Below, in pieces: positions 43,063 to 51,901 of a DNA stretch of 64,000 nucleotides. Under the pieces are notes generated by a model. That model saw only the letters and a program-made list of their open reading frames with translations. It made no database searches and was not told the DNA's origin. Origin of the DNA: Amycolatopsis camponoti (lineage in GTDB: Bacteria; Actinomycetota; Actinomycetes; Mycobacteriales; Pseudonocardiaceae). The position numbers and the translations under genes are program-made. Location of the stretch: assembly GCF_902497555.1 (NCBI RefSeq), contig NZ_CABVGP010000001.1:248001-312000 (forward strand). Reading direction: 5' to 3'. How positions within the stretch are numbered: the first letter of the stretch is position 1; each line of letters begins with the position of its first letter.

Positions 43063-43422
43063 ATGCTGTATTTCGACGGTCTGCTGGGCATCGTCACGCT
43101 CGGCTTGTGGATCTTCTGCCTGGTCGACGTGATCACGACGGACGAGTCGTCCTGCCGCAACCTGCCGAAGGGGCTGTGGCTGCTCGTCGTGCTGGTGCTG
43201 CCGCTGGTGGGGTCGATCATCTGGCTGGTCGCGGGCCGGCCGCAGCAGGTGGTGCGGGCGCGCGGCCCGTACGAGCGCAACGCCCCGGCGTACCCGGAGT
43301 ACGACCGCCCCGGCCGGTTCGCGGCCGGCCGTCCGGACGACGACGAGGAGTTCCTCCGCAAGTGCCGCGAGCGCGCCGAGGCTCAGCGGAAACTGGCCAG
43401 GGACAAGCGGACCGAGGACTGA
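43063..43422 (+). CDS. PLDc_N-type small membrane protein
   Basis: A 119-residue protein with two membrane helices (LLGIVTLGLWIFCLVDVI; LWLLVVLVLPLVGSIIWLVAG) matching the phospholipase D N-terminal transmembrane domain, then a charged cytoplasmic tail with EEFLRKCRERAEAQRKLARDK. These stand-alone domains lack any phospholipase active site; in actinomycetes they are common and unexplained. GGGGGAAGG precedes the ATG. It is convergent with the MarR gene. Confidence 0.75.
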   Translation: MLYFDGLLGIVTLGLWIFCLVDVITTDESSCRNLPKGLWLLVVLVLPLVGSIIWLVAGRPQQVVRARGPYERNAPAYPEYDRPGRFAAGRPDDDEEFLRKCRERAEAQRKLARDKRTED

Positions 43423-43423
43423 G

Positions 43424-43888
43424 CTAGCAGGTGGGACCCTCGCAGGTCCCGTGTTCGTAGGCTTCCAGCGTCGAGATCACCAGCCGGCGCTCGGCGGGCG
43501 TCAACGGCGCCAGCGCGTTGCTCCACGCCTGGGCGCCGCGCGCCAGCCACGCGTCGACCGCCGGGCGCCGCTCCGGCGTGATGCTCACGATCGTCCGGCG
43601 GCGGTCCGCCGGGTCCTCGTCGCGGTTCAGCACGCCCTGGCGGCTGAGGTCGCCGACCATCAGGCTCGCCGTCGTCGGGGCGACCTCCAGGCGGCCGGCC
43701 AGCTCGGTGACCGTCATCGGGCCGTCGAACAGCAGGATCGACAGCAACGACAGGTGCCGTGGCGCGAGCGCGCAGCCGTTCAGCTCCTCGGGGACCGGCG
43801 TCCGCTTCGCGCGGCCGACCAGTCGCGGCATCAGCAGCAGGAGCCGGCGCACGCCGTCGTCGAGGCTCAACCCGGGCTCCGTTGACAC
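43424..43888 (-). CDS. MarR-family transcriptional regulator
   Basis: A 154-residue MarR protein with the winged helix LAPRHLSLLSILLFDGPMTVTELAGRLEVAPTTASLMVGDLSRQG and the wing DEDPADRRRTIVSIT. GTG at 43888 has GGGGAGG upstream. It is divergent from an F420-type reductase gene, and a perfect inverted repeat lies in the 105-base gap, so repression of both genes is likely. The ligand could be a substrate of the reductase. Confidence 0.87.
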   Translation of the reverse strand: MSTEPGLSLDDGVRRLLLLMPRLVGRAKRTPVPEELNGCALAPRHLSLLSILLFDGPMTVTELAGRLEVAPTTASLMVGDLSRQGVLNRDEDPADRRRTIVSITPERRPAVDAWLARGAQAWSNALAPLTPAERRLVISTLEAYEHGTCEGPTC

Positions 43889-43912
43889 CGCCTGCCTCCC
43901 CTCGGTAACTTT

Positions 43913-43927
43913 GTTTGCAAAGCAAAC
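43913..43927. promoter_or_regulatory. MarR-type operator GTTTGC-AAA-GCAAAC
   Basis: A perfect 6+3+6 inverted repeat, 25 bases before the MarR start and 67 bases before the reductase start. Size and place fit autoregulation by the MarR protein. Confidence 0.6.
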
Positions 43928-43993
43928 GCTTCTCGACGTCTCGAGCCTACCTCGGGACACGAACGAGCGTACCGGCCAGAAACAGGGGATCCC

Positions 43994-44416
43994 ATGACAG
44001 CGCCAGCCGACATGAACGCATTCAACAACCAGGTCGTCGAGGAGTTCCGGGCCAACGACGGCGTGGTGACGGGCATGTTCGAGGGCAAGAACGTGCTCCT
44101 GCTCACCACGGTCGGCGCGAAGAGCGGGCAGGAGCGCCTGTCGCCGCTGGTCTACACCCGTGACGGCGACCGCCTCGTCATCGCCGCGTCCATGGGCGGC
44201 GCGCCGAAGAACCCGGCCTGGTTCCACAACCTCGTCGCCAACCCGAAGGTCACCGTCGAGGTCGGCAGCGAGAAGTTCGAGGCCACGGCCACCGTGATCG
44301 AAGACCGCGCCGAGCGTGACCGCCTCTACGCCGGCATGGTCGCGCACGCCGAGGGCTTCGCCGATTACGAGACGAAGACGACGCGGGTCATCCCGATCGT
44401 CGTCCTCGAGCGCTGA
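43994..44416 (+). CDS. Deazaflavin (F420)-dependent nitroreductase-family protein
   Basis: A 140-residue split-barrel protein of the Ddn family. NVLLLTTVGAKSGQERLSPLVYTRDGDRLVIAAS and GAPKNPAWFHNLVANPKVTVEVG are near-textbook for this group, which uses F420H2 to reduce quinones, nitroimidazoles and other compounds. AGGGGATCCC is the ribosome site. It is probably induced through the divergent MarR regulator under chemical stress. Confidence 0.9.
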   Translation: MTAPADMNAFNNQVVEEFRANDGVVTGMFEGKNVLLLTTVGAKSGQERLSPLVYTRDGDRLVIAASMGGAPKNPAWFHNLVANPKVTVEVGSEKFEATATVIEDRAERDRLYAGMVAHAEGFADYETKTTRVIPIVVLER

Positions 44417-44419
44417 CGT

Positions 44420-45685
44420 TCAGCCGAACCGCCCCGCCGGGTCGTACTTCGCCTTGAGCTGCTTCAGCCGGGCGCGGTCCCCGGCGGGGAAGGCCGTCGC
44501 CAGTTCCCCGGCCGAGTGTTCGCCGTAGAGGAACGGCAGCAGCCGGCCCGTGGACCACGGCGCCAGCGCGTCGAACAGCTTCGCGTGCGCCCGGCGGATC
44601 GTCTCGACGTCGTCCTCGACGACCGACAGCGCCCGCACCACGAACTCCGCCTTCGAGTCCCAGCCGACGCCCTCGGCCGGACGGCGGGCCAGTTCGCCGC
44701 CGAGACGGTCGATGATCAGCACCGTCTCCGTGTCCGCGTGCTCGACAATCGACGCCAGCATCGCGTCGTTCAAAACCTCCACCGTCGCGTTCGTCCCGTG
44801 GTAGGGGTGCGGGTGCGGCGGGTCGCTGGCGATGGACCCCGAATCCGTGTACGGCAACCGCTTCAGCGTGTCCAGCAGCACCGGCGCGGCGGTCCGCAGC
44901 GGCTTGACGAGCTGGTCGCCGTCGTCGCCGAGGTAGGCGATCCGCACGTTGGCGACGTGCTTCCCGCGGATCGGCTCCGGCAGGAACGGCAGGTCGGGCA
45001 GCCCGACCACGGCAATCGACGTCGTCAGCTCGTCGGGCGCGGCCACCGCCCACGTCCGCCACGCGCGCAGCACCGCGGGCAGGTCCGCCGCGTCGAAGTA
45101 CAGGCCGCCGCCGTACAGCTCGGTCACCTCGACGAGGCCGAACTCCAGCGCCGTCACGACGCCGAAGCCGGCGCGGCCGCCGAGCAGGGCCCAGAACAGG
45201 TCGTCCCCGGGCGTCACGGTGCGGAGGTCGCCGTCGGCGGTGACGACGTCGATCGCGCGCACGTGGTCGGCCGCGCGGCCGAACCGCCGCGCCATCAGGC
45301 CGAAGCCGCCGCTGAGCGTGTAACCGACGACGCCGACGTCCGGCGACGAGCCGCTCAGCGGAGCCAGCCCGTGCTGCGCGGCGGCCTCGATCACCGCGCC
45401 CCAGCGGACCCCGGCTTCGACTCGCGCGGTTTTGGCGCCCGCGTCGATCTCGATCCCGGTCAGCCGGCGGGTGCTGATCAGCAGGCCGTCAGTACCGGCG
45501 GTCAAGCCGTGTCCGGTGGCCTGGACGGCGACCGGCAACTCGTGCTCGGCGGCGTACTTCGTGGCGGCGACGACGTCGTCCGCGTTCTCGGGGGCGAAGA
45601 CCACCGCGGGTTGCGTGGCCACGGACGTCTGGAACCCGGCGATCTCTTCGGCGTAACCGTCTTCGCCGGGTCGGAATGTCTGCAT
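44420..45685 (-). CDS. FAD-linked oxidase (berberine-bridge-enzyme-like)
   Basis: A 421-residue PCMH-type flavoprotein. The N-terminal FAD domain shows VAVQATGHGLTAGTDGLLISTRRL, where the histidine is the usual covalent FAD attachment site, and SSPDVGVVGYTLSGGFG; the C-terminal part ends in KQLKAKYDPAGRFG, the BBE signature. The cysteine used for a second covalent link in plant enzymes is not evident. No signal peptide is present. It is divergent from a LysR regulator that probably controls it. The substrate may be a sugar or a secondary metabolite. Confidence 0.86.
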   Translation of the reverse strand: MQTFRPGEDGYAEEIAGFQTSVATQPAVVFAPENADDVVAATKYAAEHELPVAVQATGHGLTAGTDGLLISTRRLTGIEIDAGAKTARVEAGVRWGAVIEAAAQHGLAPLSGSSPDVGVVGYTLSGGFGLMARRFGRAADHVRAIDVVTADGDLRTVTPGDDLFWALLGGRAGFGVVTALEFGLVEVTELYGGGLYFDAADLPAVLRAWRTWAVAAPDELTTSIAVVGLPDLPFLPEPIRGKHVANVRIAYLGDDGDQLVKPLRTAAPVLLDTLKRLPYTDSGSIASDPPHPHPYHGTNATVEVLNDAMLASIVEHADTETVLIIDRLGGELARRPAEGVGWDSKAEFVVRALSVVEDDVETIRRAHAKLFDALAPWSTGRLLPFLYGEHSAGELATAFPAGDRARLKQLKAKYDPAGRFG

Positions 45686-45717
45686 GTCTCCAGCCTCGGG
45701 CCGCGACGATCAGAAGT

Positions 45718-45728
45718 CCAGGATCTGG
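45718..45728. promoter_or_regulatory. Inverted repeat CCAG-GAT-CTGG between oxidase and LysR genes
   Basis: A short perfect dyad 38 bases before the LysR ATG and 33 bases before the oxidase start; a TAGAAT -10 box (45742-45747) lies eight bases from the LysR ATG. It could be the LysR recognition site. Confidence 0.4.
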
Positions 45729-45755
45729 TTTGTCTGGTCGCTAGAATCAGTGCTT

Positions 45756-46634
45756 ATGGAACTGCACCAGCTCGCGTACTTCGTCGCGGTCGCCGAGGAA
45801 GGCAACTTCACGCGCGCGGCGGAACGGCTGCACGTCGCCCAGCCCGGGGTGAGCGCGCAGGTCCGGCGGCTGGAGCGCGAGCTGGGGCAGGAGCTGCTGG
45901 ACCGTTCGGGCCGCACGGTCCGGCTCACCGACGTCGGCGCCGCGGCTCTGCCCCACGCGCGGGCGGCGCTCGCGGCGGTGAAGGGGGTGCGCGAAGCCGT
46001 CGACGAGCTGGCCGGGCTGGTCCGCGGCCAGGTCGCGATCGGCGCGGTGACGTCGGCGGGGCCGGTCCGGCTGCCGGACTTGCTGGCGCGCTTCCACGAG
46101 CGCTACCCGGCGGTCGAGATCACGCTGTCCGAGGCCAACTCGGACACGATGCTGACGGCCCTGCGCGAAGGCCGGCTCGACCTGGCGGTGGTCGGGTTGT
46201 CGACGGATCCGCCACCCGGTATCGCGACGCAGGTGCTGGTCGACGAGCCGTTCGTGGCGGTGACCTCGGGCTTGCTGGCCGACCGTGCCGAGGTCGCGAT
46301 CGCGGACCTGGCGGGGGTGCCGCTGATGGCGCTGCCGAAGGGGACGGGCCTGCGCACGGCACTGGACACGGCGTTCGTGAGAGAGGGGCTGACACCGCGG
46401 ATCGCGTTCGAGGCGGCGGACCCGAACGTCCTGGTCCAGCTCGCGACGCGCGGGCTCGGGGTGGCGGTGGTGCCGGAGTCGCTGGCGCGGTACCACGAGG
46501 CGGAGCTGCGGGTGGTGACGATCGCGGGGCCGGGGTTGCGGGGGGTGCTGGCATTGGCGTGGCGCACGGACGGCCCGTTGAGCCCGGCGGCGCGGGCGCT
46601 GATCGCCTTCGCCCGAAGCAACTACCGCTCTTGA
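45756..46634 (+). CDS. LysR-family transcriptional regulator
   Basis: A 292-residue LysR protein: helix-turn-helix MELHQLAYFVAVAEEGNFTRAAERLHVAQPGVSAQVRRLERELGQELLDR and a periplasmic-binding-like effector domain (VAIGAVTSAGPVRLPDLLARFHERYPAVEITL). The recognition segment is in the CatR/BenM-like form. It is divergent from the FAD oxidase gene, the classic LysR layout, so activation of that gene is likely. Its stop overlaps the -35 box of the next gene. Confidence 0.9.
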   Translation: MELHQLAYFVAVAEEGNFTRAAERLHVAQPGVSAQVRRLERELGQELLDRSGRTVRLTDVGAAALPHARAALAAVKGVREAVDELAGLVRGQVAIGAVTSAGPVRLPDLLARFHERYPAVEITLSEANSDTMLTALREGRLDLAVVGLSTDPPPGIATQVLVDEPFVAVTSGLLADRAEVAIADLAGVPLMALPKGTGLRTALDTAFVREGLTPRIAFEAADPNVLVQLATRGLGVAVVPESLARYHEAELRVVTIAGPGLRGVLALAWRTDGPLSPAARALIAFARSNYRS

Positions 46635-46666
46635 CATCTCGTCAACAGCGTCGTTCCCTGGAGGAC
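46631..46666 (+). promoter_or_regulatory. Promoter of the MpaB-family gene with TTGAC dyad
   Basis: A consensus -35 TTGACA (46631-46636), 17-base spacer and -10-like TTCCCT (46654-46659) lie seven bases before the GTG at 46667. TTGAC-ATCTC-GTCAA (46631-46645) is a perfect inverted repeat covering the -35 box. Confidence 0.5.
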
Positions 46667-47464
46667 GTGACCGAAACCGCGCTCCAGGACGCTGTCGTCG
46701 GGGCTGGGCTGCTGGCCGGTACGGCGAACGTGATCATGCAGCTCTCCCGCGCGCCCGTCGGGTATGGCGTGGTCGAAAGCAGCGTCGACAGCGGCAACCT
46801 CTTCCGGCACCCGGTGAAGCGGACGCGGACCACCCTCACCTATCTCGCCGTCGCCACCATGGGGACCGACGCCGAGCGGGCCGCGTACCGGCGCGGCGTC
46901 AACGAGGCCCACGCGCAGGTGCACTCGAAGGCCGGCAGCCCCGTCGCCTACAACGCCTTCGACACCGATCTCCAGCTGTGGGTCGCGGCCTGCCTCTACA
47001 AGGGCTTCGAAGACGTCCACCTCGCGTTCGTCGGCGGCGAACCGGGCAGCTTCTACCGCGACGCCGCCAAGCTCGGCACCACGCTGCAGGTCCAGCCCGG
47101 GATGTGGCCGCCCGACCGCGCGGCCTTCGAGGACTACTGGGCCGCCGGGCTCGCCGAGGTCAGCGTCGACGACACCGTCCGCCGCTACCTCACCGACCTC
47201 GTCGACCTGCGGTTCCTGCACCCGGTCGTCGCCGTGCCGGGGCGCCGGTTCCACCGGTTCGTCACCACCGGCTTCCTCCCGCCGCGCTTCCGCGACGAGA
47301 TGCGCCTGCCCTGGACCGACAGCGACCAGCGCCGGTTCGACGCGCTCCTCGCCGCGCTCGGCCGGGTCACCCGCGTGCTGCCCGCCGCGGTCCGGCGGTT
47401 CCCCTTCAACCTCTGCCTCTGGGACCTCCGCCGCCGGCTGCGCACCGGGCGTCCGCTGGTCTGA
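46667..47464 (+). CDS. MpaB-family (DUF2236) oxygenase-like protein
   Basis: A 265-residue member of the DUF2236/MpaB group, which includes the heme oxygenase latex-clearing protein and the fungal MpaB. VHLAFVGGEPGSFYRDAAKL, VHSKAGSPVAYNAFDTDLQLWVAA (with the family histidine and aspartate) and the RFLHPVVAVPGRRFHRFVT region fit. The start is GTG at 46667 from promoter geometry; GGAGG is too close to serve as an ordinary ribosome site. An in-frame TTG at 46631 is an alternative. The substrate is unknown. Confidence 0.8.
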   Translation: MTETALQDAVVGAGLLAGTANVIMQLSRAPVGYGVVESSVDSGNLFRHPVKRTRTTLTYLAVATMGTDAERAAYRRGVNEAHAQVHSKAGSPVAYNAFDTDLQLWVAACLYKGFEDVHLAFVGGEPGSFYRDAAKLGTTLQVQPGMWPPDRAAFEDYWAAGLAEVSVDDTVRRYLTDLVDLRFLHPVVAVPGRRFHRFVTTGFLPPRFRDEMRLPWTDSDQRRFDALLAALGRVTRVLPAAVRRFPFNLCLWDLRRRLRTGRPLV

Positions 47465-47513
47465 GGTTCCCCCGTTAGAGTGGCGGCTCGGCACAGCCAC
47501 CCGAGGGGACTCC

Positions 47514-49073
47514 ATGACGGCGATCGAGACCGACGTCGCGTCCGAAGAGGGCACCCGGCGCGCACCGCTGATCGTGGTGTCCGCGGTCCTCGTGGCCGTC
47601 TTCCTCGTCGGCGCCTGGGCCGCCTGGTTCCTCACCATCGACGACGCGTTCATCAGCTTCCGCTACTCGGCGAACCTCGCGGCCGGGCACGGCCCGGTGT
47701 GGAACGTCGACGGGCCGCGCGTCGAGGGCTTCACGAACTTCGCCTGGGTCGTCTGGTCGGGGCTCGGCGCCTGGCTGGGGCTGGCGCTGCCGCTGTTCGC
47801 CAAGGTGACGTCGCTGCTGCTCGGCCTGGCCACGCTGTACCTGCTGATCCGCGAAGGCCACCGCCGCGCCGGGCTCACCGGTGTCCTGGTCGGCGCCGGC
47901 GCGTACGTCGTGTTCCTGCCGACGTACTTCCACATCACCGCCGGGCTCGAAACGGCCGCGTTCGCCGCGGTGCTGCTGCGCGTCGTCGTGCTCGGGCTGC
48001 GCGTGCTCGCGAACGAGCCGGTGCGGACGTGGGAGCCGCCGGCGCTGCTGCTCCTGCTCGGCATGCTGCGCCCGGAAGGCGTGCTGGCCGCGCTTCCGGT
48101 ATTCGTCGTGTGGTTCGTGCGCGAACGCGGTTCGAAGCGCTGGGTGTGGACCCTCGGCGCGGTCGTCGTCGGCGCCGCGTACTTCGTGTGGCGCTGGCGC
48201 TTCTACGGCCAGCTGCTCCCGAACACCTTCTACGTCAAGTTCGGCAACCTCGACTCCGGCTGGATCTGGACGAAGCACACGACCGTGCTGCTCCTCCCGC
48301 TCCTGCTGCTGACGCTTTCGCTGGTGTTCCGCAAGGCGACGCGGGCGGTGGGCGGGCTCCTGGTGGCCACCGTCGCGGTCACGTACCTGACGTACGCGGT
48401 GTCCGGCCCGACCATGGACTACCTCGACCGCTTCGCCGACCACGCGTTCCCCGTCCTCTGCCTGGGCACCGGGATCGCGGTGGGGACGCTGGCCCAGCGG
48501 GTCGTCGGTGCCGTGCTCGGGCTGGTGGCCGTCGGCTGGTCGGCCGTCGCCGGCGTCAGCTCGCCCGAGCTGGGACTGATCGCCAACTACGGACCGGACC
48601 TGCAGCGCGCGCACGTCGCGATCGGCAAGGGCCTGGCCGAGGCCGACGTCCCGGGGCCGGCGCGCAGCGTCGCCGTCACCGATGCCGGGGCGATCCCGTA
48701 CTACAGCGGCTGGACCTCGATCGACTACATCGGCCTCAACGACCCGGAGATCGCGCACGGCGCCGACCCGACGGAAGTGGTGATGCGACGGCGGCCGACG
48801 GTGCTCGTCGTGACGTCCGTGGGACCGCAGCCGGTGGGCAAGCGCTACGGCTTCGACGCGGCCCGGGCGACCGCCGGCTACGAGCAGGTCGCCTCCGTCG
48901 AGATGCGGGCCGGGTACTGGCAGGACATCTTCGTCCTGCCGCAGTACGCGGGGACGGTCGGCGAGCACGTCCGGCAGCGCGCCGACGCCGCCCGGCAGGT
49001 CAACGACCCGAACCGGCCCGAGGCGACCGTCGGCCGCTGGCTCGACCGGCTCCGCGGCCAGCTGCCCTTCTGA
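47514..49073 (+). CDS. GT-C membrane glycosyltransferase (AftB/ZomB-like)
   Basis: A 519-residue protein with about nine to ten membrane spans in the first 340 residues and a soluble C-terminal domain of about 180. The motif FLTIDDAFISFRYSANLAAGHGPVWN near residue 40, with paired aspartates, is the GT-C signature of AftB-type arabinofuranosyltransferases, which use decaprenyl-phospho-arabinose to finish cell-wall arabinan. It should act on the outer face of the membrane. GAGGGGACTCC is the ribosome site. No other arabinan gene is adjacent, so the exact acceptor is unknown. Confidence 0.75.
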   Translation: MTAIETDVASEEGTRRAPLIVVSAVLVAVFLVGAWAAWFLTIDDAFISFRYSANLAAGHGPVWNVDGPRVEGFTNFAWVVWSGLGAWLGLALPLFAKVTSLLLGLATLYLLIREGHRRAGLTGVLVGAGAYVVFLPTYFHITAGLETAAFAAVLLRVVVLGLRVLANEPVRTWEPPALLLLLGMLRPEGVLAALPVFVVWFVRERGSKRWVWTLGAVVVGAAYFVWRWRFYGQLLPNTFYVKFGNLDSGWIWTKHTTVLLLPLLLLTLSLVFRKATRAVGGLLVATVAVTYLTYAVSGPTMDYLDRFADHAFPVLCLGTGIAVGTLAQRVVGAVLGLVAVGWSAVAGVSSPELGLIANYGPDLQRAHVAIGKGLAEADVPGPARSVAVTDAGAIPYYSGWTSIDYIGLNDPEIAHGADPTEVVMRRRPTVLVVTSVGPQPVGKRYGFDAARATAGYEQVASVEMRAGYWQDIFVLPQYAGTVGEHVRQRADAARQVNDPNRPEATVGRWLDRLRGQLPF

Positions 49074-49111
49074 GAGTTGACCGCGTCCCGCGGGGGCGCA
49101 AGGGTGGGCCG

Positions 49112-50071
49112 ATGAGCAGCGACGAGGTTCGCCACGGCGTCAAGCTGAGCAGTCTCGACCAGGAGGTCTTCCCCGGCGCCGGGGTGACCAAGCGGGAGTG
49201 GCTCGACTACCTCGAAGCCGTCGCCGATCCGATGCTCCCCGAACTGCGGGACCGGCTGCTGACCGTGCTGCGGGTCTTGCGCGGCCAGGGGCCGTTCATG
49301 CAGAAGAACCTGCCGAAGTACACGCCGGACTGGGTCGAGCGGGTCAGCGTGTGGGCCGAGACGTCCAAACGGGACGTCTCCTACGCGCTGTGCAACGACC
49401 TCCGCACGCTGATCTGGTTCGGCAACCAGCGGGCGATCGAGTTCCACACGTCCCTCTACCGCGGCGACCCGAGCCACGGCCCGACGCACCTGATCCTCGA
49501 CCTGGACCCGCCGGAGGACGGGGCGTTCTCCCTGGCCATCGGGGCCGCCGGGCTGGTACGCGAGGCGCTGCGCAACGACGGGCTCGACGGCGCCGTGAAG
49601 ACGAGCGGCTCCAAGGGCGTCCACGTCTTCGTGCCGCTCGCGCCGGGGCAGTCGACCGAGGACATCGCGGCCGCCACCCGGGCCGTCGCGGCTCGTGCCG
49701 AGCGCATCGACCCGTCGCTGGGGACGACCGAGTTCGTCAAGGACCGCCGTGCGGGCAAGGTGTTCCTGGATTCCACCCGGGCGGGCGGCGCGACGGTGGT
49801 GTCGGTGTACAGCCCCCGCCACCGCCCGGGCGCACCGGTGTCGTTCCCCGTGCGCTGGGCCGATCTCGACGGGGTCGAGCCGGGGGACTTCACCGTGCAC
49901 ACCGCGCCGGGGTTGCTGGGTGCCGGGCCCGACGCCTGGACCGAGGAGATGCCCGAGCCGTTCGTGCTGCCGGAGGACCTGGTGGCGGAGGGGCACACGA
50001 TCCCGATCGCCCGGGTGGTGGCGATGCACGAGGGCAAGCGCCGGGCCCGGGCCGCTCGCGAGTCCGGCTAA
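49112..50071 (+). CDS. Stand-alone LigD-type polymerase/primase domain protein
   Basis: A 319-residue archaeo-eukaryotic-primase-like polymerase as found in bacterial non-homologous end-joining LigD. HLILDLDPPE holds the catalytic aspartates, KTSGSKGVHVFVPL the conserved SGxKGxH motif, and FVKDRRAGKVFLD the later aspartate. There is no ligase or nuclease domain and no ku gene nearby, so it is one of the separate Prim-PolC/PolD homologues. A role in gap-filling or repair synthesis is expected. Its stop overlaps the convergent gene by four bases. Confidence 0.87.
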   Translation: MSSDEVRHGVKLSSLDQEVFPGAGVTKREWLDYLEAVADPMLPELRDRLLTVLRVLRGQGPFMQKNLPKYTPDWVERVSVWAETSKRDVSYALCNDLRTLIWFGNQRAIEFHTSLYRGDPSHGPTHLILDLDPPEDGAFSLAIGAAGLVREALRNDGLDGAVKTSGSKGVHVFVPLAPGQSTEDIAAATRAVAARAERIDPSLGTTEFVKDRRAGKVFLDSTRAGGATVVSVYSPRHRPGAPVSFPVRWADLDGVEPGDFTVHTAPGLLGAGPDAWTEEMPEPFVLPEDLVAEGHTIPIARVVAMHEGKRRARAARESG

Positions 50072-50829
50072 GCCGCCTGGTTGTGCCCGCGCCAGACCGC
50101 GCCGTGCGGGCGGCGCAGCGTCGTGCGGGTGATCTCCACGATCCGGCCCGGCTCCGACGGCGCCACGCGGTGACGGGCCAGCCATACGGTGTCGCGGCCG
50201 AACGACCACACCAGCGCCCCCAGAGCCGCCACCACCAGTGCGAACGTCACCCCGGACGCGAAGACTCCGGAAACCGCGACCACCAGCACCACGCCCTGCA
50301 CCGCGGCCACCGTCTTCCGGGCCATGCTCGGGTACAGCGGCGCCGTCAACCACGGCAACGCCCACGACGCGGCCACGAACGCGTACCGCATCAGGCCGAT
50401 CGCCAGCACCCACAGCCCCAAGGTCCGGGACACCTGGATGCACAGCAGGAGGATCAGGAACGCGTCGACCTCCATGTCGAACCGCGCGCCGAACTCCGAC
50501 GCCGTGCCCGTGCGGCGGGCGACCTGGCCGTCGAAGCCGTCCATCGCCAGCGCGACCGCGACGATCCCGACGAGCCACCACAGCTGGTGGCCGCCGGCCG
50601 CGATCAGCTCGGCCGCGCAGCCCACCAGGACCGCGCGGGCGAACGTGATCCAGTCCGCCGGGCCGAACGCGCCACGGCCGCTGCGCCGCAGGCCCCAGCC
50701 CGTCAGCAACACCAGCGCCAAGCCGTACGCGAGCCCGGTCGCCACGGCGAGGACACCGCTCGCGAAGGCCCCGGCGGCGAGCACCGACATCGGGGCCACC
50801 GAGCGTAGGAGAACCTCGTTCTTGATCAT
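50068..50829 (-). CDS. CDP-alcohol phosphatidyltransferase family membrane protein
   Basis: A 253-residue membrane enzyme with about six spans. The family motif D-G-x2-A-R-x8-G-x3-D-x3-D appears as DGFDGQVARRTGTASEFGARFDMEVDAF, with all four aspartates. It joins an alcohol such as inositol phosphate or glycerol phosphate to a CDP-activated lipid or small molecule. GGAGTAAAAG precedes the ATG. It is divergent from the pterin-like operon and might even supply part of that pathway, but no direct link is seen. Confidence 0.85.
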   Translation of the reverse strand: MIKNEVLLRSVAPMSVLAAGAFASGVLAVATGLAYGLALVLLTGWGLRRSGRGAFGPADWITFARAVLVGCAAELIAAGGHQLWWLVGIVAVALAMDGFDGQVARRTGTASEFGARFDMEVDAFLILLLCIQVSRTLGLWVLAIGLMRYAFVAASWALPWLTAPLYPSMARKTVAAVQGVVLVVAVSGVFASGVTFALVVAALGALVWSFGRDTVWLARHRVAPSEPGRIVEITRTTLRRPHGAVWRGHNQAA

Positions 50830-50907
50830 CTTTTACTCCGCGAATCGGCACGGCTGCTCATAAGGTGGCGGCGACACCAGCCTCCGGTCGCCTGCAAGGG
50901 AGAACAC

Positions 50908-51870
50908 GTGGAACAGGCTTTCTGGGTTCAAAGCCCCGGCGAAGGCGCCCTCCGCCCGGTGACCCTGCGTGAGCCGGAACCCGGCGAAGTCCTCGTCCGC
51001 ACGCTCTTCTCCGGCGTCTCCCGCGGCACCGAAACCCTGGTCTTCCGCGGCGGCGTCCCGGCGAACCAGCACGACGTCATGCGCGCGCCGTTCCAGGAGG
51101 GCGAGTTCCCCGGCCCGGTCAAGTACGGCTACCTCAACGTCGGTGTCGTCGAGCGGGGTCCGGACGACCTCGAGGGCAAGACGGTCTTCTGCCTCTACCC
51201 GCACCAGACCGCGTACGTCGTCCCCGCGAGCGCCGTGACGCCGGTGCCGGACGCCGTTCCGCCCGGCCGCGCGATCCTCGCCGGGACCGTCGAGACCGCG
51301 GTCAACGCCGTCTGGGACGCGCAGCCGAAGCTCGGCGACCGGATCGCGGTGATCGGCGCCGGCATGGTCGGCTGCAGCGTCGCCAAGCTGCTGCAGGGCT
51401 TCCCGGCCACGCGCGTGCAGCTGATCGACGTCGACCCTTCGCGGGCCGGGATCGCCGACGCCCTCGGGGTCGACTTCTCGACGCCGGAAGCCGCGAAAGA
51501 CGGCTGTGACCTGGTCGTGCACGCGAGCGCGTCCGAAGCGGGGCTCGCGAAGGCGCTGGAGCTTCTCGCGCCGGAAGGGACGGTCGTCGAGCTGTCCTGG
51601 TACGGCGACCGCCGGGTGAGCGTGCCGCTCGGGGAGAACTTCCATTCGCGACGTCTGACGATCCGCAGCAGCCAGGTCGGGACGGTCGCGCGGCCCGACC
51701 GGGACTACGCCCAGCGGCTCGGCCTCGCCCTCGAGCTGCTCGCCGATCCGGCCTTCGAAGCACTGGTCAGCGGCGAGTGCGTGTTTGAAGATCTTCCGTC
51801 CGTGTTACCCAGGTTGGCCACGAATGAACTTTCCGCCCTCTGCCTCCGTGTCATGTATCAGCCGCAGTGA
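50908..51870 (+). CDS. MDR dehydrogenase without zinc sites, first gene of the pterin-like operon
   Basis: A 320-residue medium-chain dehydrogenase-like protein. The nucleotide-binding loop [15 protein letters not shown] is clear, but the catalytic zinc residues are absent: the usual GxCxxD is [15 protein letters not shown], as in the BchC-like branch, and there is no four-cysteine structural site. It probably reduces or oxidises an intermediate, using NAD(P) without zinc. GTG at 50908 has GGGAGAACAC before it. Thirty-one bases separate it from the PTPS homologue, and all following junctions overlap. Confidence 0.83.
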   Translation: MEQAFWVQSPGEGALRPVTLREPEPGEVLVRTLFSGVSRGTETLVFRGGVPANQHDVMRAPFQEGEFPGPVKYGYLNVGVVERGPDDLEGKTVFCLYPHQTAYVVPASAVTPVPDAVPPGRAILAGTVETAVNAVWDAQPKLGDRIAVIGAGMVGCSVAKLLQGFPATRVQLIDVDPSRAGIADALGVDFSTPEAAKDGCDLVVHASASEAGLAKALELLAPEGTVVELSWYGDRRVSVPLGENFHSRRLTIRSSQVGTVARPDRDYAQRLGLALELLADPAFEALVSGECVFEDLPSVLPRLATNELSALCLRVMYQPQ

Positions 51871-51901
51871 CCACGTCCACCCGAACGCATCGGAGGTCTT
51901 G

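Noticed and set aside
43433..43450. GGGACC-N6-GGTCCC as a terminator of the PLDc_N and MarR genes
   Set aside because: Only a 6-bp stem, and it lies within the MarR coding end; too weak to list.
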